In this document: piece by piece, positions 59,306 through 64,000 of the stretch
Position numbering within the stretch: position 1 is the stretch's first letter
Layout: each line of letters starts with the position of its first letter
Source of the DNA: Dethiosulfovibrio faecalis
GTDB lineage: Bacteria; Synergistota; Synergistia; Synergistales; Dethiosulfovibrionaceae
Length of the DNA: 64,000 nucleotides
Assembly (NCBI RefSeq): GCF_021568795.1
Contig: NZ_JAKGUE010000008.1
Coordinates: forward strand, 36,568 to 100,567
Direction of reading: 5' to 3'
Position numbers and translations under genes: made by a program
Notes under the pieces: model-generated
Seen by the model: the letters and a program-made list of their open reading frames with translations, nothing else
What the model was told of the DNA's origin: nothing
Databases searched by the model: none

Positions 59306-61429
59306 TCATTTCTCGGTCGCGGACGACGTTTTCCGGCCCCTCTTTTCCAGGATGGCCGCGAAGTGTCTCGATTCCACCAGAGGATCCCCCGTCTCTCCCG
59401 CCCTGATGTACTCCCGTACCGCCGCGGTGGTGGCGGTACGGCATATCATGGCTATGTCCCCTCCGCTGGCTCCCTCGGTCGCCTTTGCGAGGGAGTCGAT
59501 GTCGACGTCATCCGCCATGGGCTTTTCCTGAAGGTGTATCTGGAAAATCTCCTTCCTGCCGTCGTGGTCGGGCATAGGAAGCTCCAGGACCATGTCGAAT
59601 CGTCCGGCGCTGAAAAGGGCCGGATCGATCAGGTCTATTCTGTCGGTGGTTCCGAGCACCACCACCCCGTCCATCTCGTCCAGTCCGCTCATCTCGGAGA
59701 GAAACTGGCTTATGACCCTCTCGGTGAACTGAGAGGCGGATCCCGAGTCCCTGCCCCTTACAGGGACCAGAGACTCTATCTCGTCGAAGCAGAGCAGCGA
59801 AGGAGCCGCCTGTTTGGCTTTGCGGAAGACCTCTCGGATCGCTCTCTCGCTCTCGCCGACGAATCGGGACATGAGGGACGGACCCTTGATGGATATGTAG
59901 TTGGCTCCGCTCTCTCTGGCCAAAGCCTTCACCAGCAGGGTCTTCCCCGTTCCGGATTTCCCGTGGAGCATTATTCCCCTCGGGGGGGATATGCGGAAGC
60001 GGCGGAACACGTCCCCGTGTTCCATGGGCCACTGAACCGCTTCTCGAAGCTCCTCGGTTATCTCGTCCAGCCCTCCGACGTCTTGCCACGTGACGTTAGG
60101 TCGTTCCACGAAGACCTCCCTTATCGCCGAGGGCTCAACCTCTCTGAGGGCGGTGGTGAAGCTTTTCATGTCGATCTCCATGGTTCTCAGACGATCGTAG
60201 GGTACCTGAAAATCCTCGAAATCTATGGAAGGCATTATGCCCCTAAGGGCCGCCATGGCGGCCTCCTTGGCCAGGGCCTCCAGGTCGGCTCCTACGAACC
60301 CGTGGGTGACCTCCGCTATCCTGGTAAGATCTACGTCCCTGGCCAGGGGCATCCCTCTGGTGTGTATCTGGAGGATCTCCTCTCTGCCCTTTCTGTCCGG
60401 TATGGGGACGGCTATCTCTCTGTCGAATCTCCCCGGTCGTCTCAGAGCGGGATCCAGGGTGTTGGGGAGGTTGGTGGCGGCGATCACCACGATCTGCCCT
60501 CTCGCCTGAAGGCCGTCCATAAGGGCCAGAAGCTGGGCCACGACACGCCTTTCCACCTGTTTCTCTCCGCCCATCTCCTCCCTCTTGGGGGCTATGGCGT
60601 CTATCTCGTCGATGAATATTATGGACGGGGCGTGAGCCTGAGCCTCTTCGAAGACCTCTCTGAGCCTCTGTTCGCTTTCGCCGTAGTACTTGCCTATGAT
60701 CTCCGGTCCGGATATATGGGTGAACCAGGCGTCGGTCTCGTTGGCCACGGCCTTGGCTATCACCGTCTTGCCCGTGCCGGGAGGTCCGTAGAGCAGGACT
60801 CCCTTGGGAGGCTCTACTCCCAGCCTTAGAAATGCCTGGGGAAACCTCAGGGGAAGCTCGATCATCTCCCTTATCCTCTGTAGCTGGTTGGAGAGCCCCC
60901 CGACATCCTTGTAGGTAGCCTTGTCGCTCTTTGCTCCGGCGGAGGGCTTTTCGACTACCAGCTCGGTGGCGGGGCTTATCATGACCGATCCTCCCGGTTT
61001 TGTGGAGGTTATCTGAAAGTCGCAGTCTCTTCCCCCTCCGAGGACCAGCCTTATCCTGTCTCCCTTGATAACCGGGAGTCCGCTCAGCTTTTCCTTCAGT
61101 CCGGACGGATCGAGGTCTTTCTCCAGGAGGTGCATGGTGGTAAGAGGCCTTATGGCTACCTCGAAGGCGAAATCCACCACTACCTTGTGGACGGATATGC
61201 GGTCATCCAGCGCGACTCCGGCGTTGCCTCTGGTTAACCCGTCCATGAAGAGAGCTCCCTGGCCACAGTCGTCGTGGTCCGCTGCCAGCAGTCTCACCGG
61301 GGTTCTTCGGCTGCCCTTGATCTCGACGATCTCTCCGTCCGACAGGCCCAGCCTGTCCATGTCCACCGGGTCCATCCTGACGAGTCCGCGACCGATATCC
61401 TTTTTATTCCCGTCCTTAACCTTCAGCAT
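59306..61429 (-). CDS. CDC48/VAT-type double AAA+ ATPase
   Basis: 707 residues from ATG 61429, which follows AAGGAAGG (an earlier ATG at 61516 has none). An N-domain of about 190 residues ([20 protein letters not shown], double-psi barrel plus beta-clam layout). D1 has [27 protein letters not shown] and RPGRFDRE; D2 has [28 protein letters not shown] and SAGRFD. Architecture of archaeal VAT and eukaryotic p97: ATP-driven unfolding of proteins. Unusual outside archaea and eukaryotes but known in some bacteria. Single gene, no Ufd/Npl4 partners expected. Confidence 0.9.
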   Translation of the reverse strand: MLKVKDGNKKDIGRGLVRMDPVDMDRLGLSDGEIVEIKGSRRTPVRLLAADHDDCGQGALFMDGLTRGNAGVALDDRISVHKVVVDFAFEVAIRPLTTMHLLEKDLDPSGLKEKLSGLPVIKGDRIRLVLGGGRDCDFQITSTKPGGSVMISPATELVVEKPSAGAKSDKATYKDVGGLSNQLQRIREMIELPLRFPQAFLRLGVEPPKGVLLYGPPGTGKTVIAKAVANETDAWFTHISGPEIIGKYYGESEQRLREVFEEAQAHAPSIIFIDEIDAIAPKREEMGGEKQVERRVVAQLLALMDGLQARGQIVVIAATNLPNTLDPALRRPGRFDREIAVPIPDRKGREEILQIHTRGMPLARDVDLTRIAEVTHGFVGADLEALAKEAAMAALRGIMPSIDFEDFQVPYDRLRTMEIDMKSFTTALREVEPSAIREVFVERPNVTWQDVGGLDEITEELREAVQWPMEHGDVFRRFRISPPRGIMLHGKSGTGKTLLVKALARESGANYISIKGPSLMSRFVGESERAIREVFRKAKQAAPSLLCFDEIESLVPVRGRDSGSASQFTERVISQFLSEMSGLDEMDGVVVLGTTDRIDLIDPALFSAGRFDMVLELPMPDHDGRKEIFQIHLQEKPMADDVDIDSLAKATEGASGGDIAMICRTATTAAVREYIRAGETGDPLVESRHFAAILEKRGRKTSSATEK

Positions 61430-61560
61430 GGTATGCCTTCCTTCCCTTGTAAACTTAAGTGCATCGATTGTATCATAGAAAAACATAGGTGAGGTGTTAG
61501 CCTTTTGACCGATCATGTCCTATACTCGAGAATCGATACGTAAAGATAAGGAGTGTCTTT

Positions 61561-62613
61561 ATGGCAGAGACCAGAAAGAGCGTAGAGGATGTAAAGAACC
61601 TTCCGGTGGGAGAGAAGTTTTCCTCCGTAGGTGTGGTGCTGGATATCCACGAGAAGAAGGACAAAAACGGCAAAAGCTACTGGACCGTTTCGTTGATGGA
61701 CAAAACTGGTTCGATGGACGCCAAGATCTGGGGTAACACCCAGTGGTGGGATTTCAGAGAGGGAGTAAAGTCGGAGATAAAGGATCCGGCTTCCTCTACC
61801 TTGGTGGGAAACCTCAAGGGCAGCTCGATCGGCGTTATGGGTCAGGTCTCGGAGTTTAGGGGCAAGAACCAGTACAACTTCAACCAGGTCTTCCTGGTCG
61901 ATCAGGAAAAGGAAGAGTACAGGCCCGAGTCCTTCGTCCAGACCTCTCCGGTGGATGTTAAGGAGCTGGAGCGCCGTTTCGACCTGCTGGTGGATCGGTG
62001 TTCAGGGGACGTCCGTTCCTTCATGGAGGAGCTGTTTTCCAAGGACGGCGATCTTTGGAAGAAATTCAGGGTGATGCCAGCGGCGGTCTCCCACCATCAC
62101 GCCTATGTGCACGGCCTTCTCGAGCACTCGGTGACGGTGACGGAGCTGGCTCTTTCCATGGCTGAGGCCATAGAGGGGCAGGCTCGTCCCGACCGGTCTT
62201 TGGTCGTGGCGGGAGGATTGCTTCACGATCTGGGGAAGCTGGAGGCCTACGTGTTGAATCCAGGCCCCGGCATGACCGTGGAGGGTACCGTTATAGATCA
62301 CATCGCCCTCGGCTACAGCCGTTTCGAGGCTCTCGCAGAACGGTACGGGCTGGACAGAACCGTCAGGACCGCCCTGGGACACATCCTGTTGAGCCACCAC
62401 GGCCTCAGGGAATACGGATCACCCGTGCTGCCCGCCACGCCGGAGGCCCTGGTGGTGTCGGCGGCGGACGAACTCGACTTCAAGCTGTTCTGCTGGGGTG
62501 ACTCGGTCTCCCAGCTCGAGGGCGGAGTGGAGCCGGAGGACTCCATCTCGGACCTCAACTACTCGGCTCAGCGTCGTTTCTGGAAATGGCGCCCCGACGG
62601 GGAGCGGAGCTGA
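61561..62613 (+). CDS. OB-fold/HD 3'-5' exoribonuclease, YhaM-like
   Basis: 350 residues. N-terminal OB fold (SSVGVVLDIHEKKDKNGKSY, MDKTGSMDAKIWG), then an HD domain with VSHHHAYVHGLLEHSVTVTE, GGLLHDLGKLEAY and SHHGLREYGSP. YhaM enzymes shorten single-stranded RNA and DNA with a Mn-dependent HD site. ATG 61561 after AAGGAG. It is 4 bp from the pseudouridine synthase gene. Confidence 0.87.
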   Translation: MAETRKSVEDVKNLPVGEKFSSVGVVLDIHEKKDKNGKSYWTVSLMDKTGSMDAKIWGNTQWWDFREGVKSEIKDPASSTLVGNLKGSSIGVMGQVSEFRGKNQYNFNQVFLVDQEKEEYRPESFVQTSPVDVKELERRFDLLVDRCSGDVRSFMEELFSKDGDLWKKFRVMPAAVSHHHAYVHGLLEHSVTVTELALSMAEAIEGQARPDRSLVVAGGLLHDLGKLEAYVLNPGPGMTVEGTVIDHIALGYSRFEALAERYGLDRTVRTALGHILLSHHGLREYGSPVLPATPEALVVSAADELDFKLFCWGDSVSQLEGGVEPEDSISDLNYSAQRRFWKWRPDGERS

Positions 62614-62616
62614 CCG

Positions 62617-63534
62617 ATGGATCGCTTCGTCGTCTCCCGACACGACGACGGTCGTAGATTGGACAAGGTCATCCGAAAGAAATGGCCGTCCCTGCCTCTG
62701 GGAGCCATGATGAAGGCTTTCAGGAAGAAACAGGTACGGGTCGACGGAGCCAGGGCTTCCTTCGACCAGAGACTGGTCGAGGGACAGGAGATACTGGTTC
62801 CGTGGGAGAGCGCTCCAACCGACGTTGGCGCTAAAAGGACCGGAGGTCATCTCGTAACGGTCTATAGGGACGAATCCCTTTGGGTCGTGTCAAAACCGGC
62901 GGGCCTTCTCAGTCAGCCGGACAAAAAGGGCGGAGACTCGGTGGTGACAAGGGCCTTCCTGCCCGGATCGTCCTTTCAGCCTCAGGCAGTCAATCGGTTG
63001 GACCGAAATACATCGGGTATCATGGTGCTGGCCCTGACCGGAGGGGCCCTCAGAGACCTCTCCTCTCTCTGGAGAGATGGGGAGATGGAAAAGGTCTACC
63101 TGGCCCTCGTTGTCGGAGATCTACCCGAGGAGGGAAGGATAGACGCCCCTCTGTCTAAGGACGGATCCTCCAACAAGGTTTTCGTGGATTCGAAGGGGCA
63201 GAGCTCTCTGACCCTGTATCGCCGTCTGGCCTCCGGTGGAGGGCTTTCCCTGTGCCTGGTGACCTTGATCACCGGCAGGAGCCATCAGATAAGGGTTCAC
63301 ATGAGTCATATAGGCCATCCCGTATTGGGCGACGTTAAATACGGCGACAGAGCTCTCAACGGCGTCAAAGGAGCTAAAAGGCCCATGCTGCACGCCTTCT
63401 CTGTTTCCTTTCCCGAGATGTTCGGGGATCTGTCCTCGCTGTCCTCCAAGACCCTCAGGGCTCCCATGCCGGAGGATATGGCCGATATGTGCTCGAAAAA
63501 CGGCATCGTCCCCGATCGGGCTTTTCTTCGATAG
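62617..63534 (+). CDS. RluA/RluD-family pseudouridine synthase
   Basis: 305 residues. N-terminal S4-like region (GRRLDKVIRKKWPSLPLGAMM), catalytic VNRLDRNTSGIMVLA with the essential Asp, VSKPAGLLSQP, and RSHQIRVHMSHIGHPVLGDVKYG. It makes pseudouridine in rRNA (RluC/RluD class; exact site cannot be told). Followed by the promoter of the small selenoprotein gene. Confidence 0.93.
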   Translation: MDRFVVSRHDDGRRLDKVIRKKWPSLPLGAMMKAFRKKQVRVDGARASFDQRLVEGQEILVPWESAPTDVGAKRTGGHLVTVYRDESLWVVSKPAGLLSQPDKKGGDSVVTRAFLPGSSFQPQAVNRLDRNTSGIMVLALTGGALRDLSSLWRDGEMEKVYLALVVGDLPEEGRIDAPLSKDGSSNKVFVDSKGQSSLTLYRRLASGGGLSLCLVTLITGRSHQIRVHMSHIGHPVLGDVKYGDRALNGVKGAKRPMLHAFSVSFPEMFGDLSSLSSKTLRAPMPEDMADMCSKNGIVPDRAFLR

Positions 63535-63539
63535 AGGGG

Positions 63540-63568
63540 TTGCTAGGGATACCCCTTCATGGTATGAT
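63540..63568 (+). promoter_or_regulatory. putative promoter of the CC/Se protein gene
   Basis: TTGCTA (63540-63545), 17-nt spacer, TATGAT (63563-63568), 35 bp before the start codon. Confidence 0.6.
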
Positions 63569-63590
63569 GGCGACAGTAAAACATACCATG
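63558..63590. repeat. inverted repeat overlapping the promoter -10
   Basis: CATGGTATG (63558-63566) and CATACCATG (63582-63590), 15-nt gap. The left arm covers part of the -10 box and the right arm ends just before the GGAGGT ribosome site: a likely operator. Confidence 0.65.
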
Positions 63591-63602
63591 GAGGTGTGGA
63601 TT

Positions 63603-63935
63603 GTGAGAAACCTTAAACTGGAAGTAACCGATAGAGCGAAGGAGAGAATCCTCGAGATAGGGCCGGAAGTCACGGTTTTCGAGGGAGTTTTAGGTGCCGG
63701 TTGAGGAGCCAGACAGGCCGTTCTCGTGAAGAGCGGAGCTCCCGAGATCAGAGATAACTATCAGGTCTTGAAGGAAGGGGACATGTCCGTCTGGGTTCCC
63801 GAATCCATCGATTTCGACGGCGACGTAGTTGCTATAGACCTTCAGGGTTTCCTGTGGATGGTGAACCTGGTGGTGACCACCGCCGTGGTGGGCTCCTCCT
63901 CCGGAGGCTGCGCCGGATGCACCTCCTGCGGTTAG
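63603..63935 (+). CDS. small CC/Se-type (HesB-like) selenoprotein
   Basis: 110 residues if TGA at 63702-63704 is read as Sec34. GTG 63603 follows GGAGGT. N-terminal half KLEVTDRAKERILEIG and FEGVLGAG precede the TGA; GARQAVLVKSG and the C-terminal SSGGCAGCTSCG follow. The frame, similarity to the small HesB-like/CC-Se group, and a strong hairpin with GU in the loop all support recoding. HesB-like proteins bind iron-sulfur clusters or act in redox reactions; the function of this group is not established. Read as ordinary stop, it would leave a 33-residue product without its cysteine tail. Confidence 0.82.
63705..63742 (+). promoter_or_regulatory. bacterial SECIS element of the CC/Se protein
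   Basis: Directly after the TGA, GGAGC (63705-63709) can pair with GCTCC (63738-63742). Inside it CCGTTCT (63718-63724) and AGAGCGG (63730-63736) form a 7-bp stem with the 5-nt loop CGTGA, which holds the GU typical of SelB-binding hairpins 20 nt downstream of the UGA. Confidence 0.75.
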
Positions 63936-63973
63936 AAGGAACTCTCGAGCGAACAGGGAAAAAACAATAAAGA

Positions 63974-64000
63974 GTGCGGCTTCCCGAAAGGGAGCCGCCC
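63974..64000 (+). terminator. terminator hairpin at the right edge (partial)
   Basis: GCGGCTTCCC, loop GAAA, GGGAGCCGCC, cut by the window end. It closes the selenoprotein gene. Confidence 0.7.

Noticed and set aside
1..64000. tRNA, rRNA, CRISPR arrays, prophage or IS transposase
   Set aside because: No cloverleaf, repeat-spacer array, integrase or transposase recognised in any intergenic stretch; only the two MITE-like elements suggest mobility.

Overview
The window is GC-rich, gene-dense bacterial chromosome with no phage, plasmid, rRNA, tRNA or CRISPR signal. The gene content points to an anaerobic, amino-acid/peptide-fermenting, LPS-bearing bacterium, most likely a member of the Synergistetes close to Dethiosulfovibrio. 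The reasons are a TAXI-type TRAP transporter, several PLP aminotransferases, asparaginase and gamma-glutamyl hydrolases, rubrerythrin, a formate channel, a complete L-Ara4N lipid A operon, a CDC48-type AAA ATPase, and two genes that look like selenoprotein genes. The taxon is an inference; no marker gene was searched.

Layout. 1-4.7 kb (minus): RpiR-family regulator, class III aminotransferase, TAXI binding protein with an in-frame TGA, and fused TRAP permease (runs off the left edge). A divergent histidine kinase and CitB-like response regulator (4.9-6.8 kb) and a chemoreceptor with an apparent frameshift (6.9-8.7 kb) follow. 8.8-27.6 kb (plus) is the most unusual part. It holds two parallel modules, each made of a DUF6305-like secreted protein, a DctM-like permease, a tiny membrane protein, an AstE/AspA-like zinc hydrolase and an exported Ntn hydrolase (gamma-glutamyltransferase in one, a C69 cysteine peptidase in the other). 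Between them lie a sensor operon (receiver-PAS-kinase, membrane-anchored binding protein, HD-GYP protein) and pgsB-pgsC-pgsW-like poly-gamma-glutamate genes. A second pgsW-like gene ends module 2. I read this as one uncharacterised gamma-glutamyl polymer or peptide synthesis/breakdown/uptake system.

27.6-29.3 kb carries rubrerythrin and asparaginase. 36.7-29.2 kb (minus) is arnT-arnB-arnC-arnA (split in two)-arnD plus a ROK kinase, with a divergent single SMR-type putative ArnE/F. 37.2-42.1 kb holds a family 4-like uracil-DNA glycosylase, a nitroreductase and a six-gene cluster (DRTGG, ATPase, [FeFe]-hydrogenase-like iron-sulfur protein, DRTGG, PHP, ATPase) that looks like a redox/H2 signalling unit. 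It is followed by focA, gyrA, psd-pssA, a hydrolase, prepilin peptidase, a universal stress protein, methylmalonyl-CoA epimerase, a nitroreductase and mnmE.

51.9-59.1 kb has three related fold-type I aminotransferases around argG-argH. The third is flanked by two copies of an inverted-repeat, MITE-like element. The right end has the CDC48-like ATPase (minus), a YhaM-like exoribonuclease, an RluD-family pseudouridine synthase and a small CC/Se-type selenoprotein with a convincing bacterial SECIS. Assignments rest on reading motifs by eye; no database search was run.
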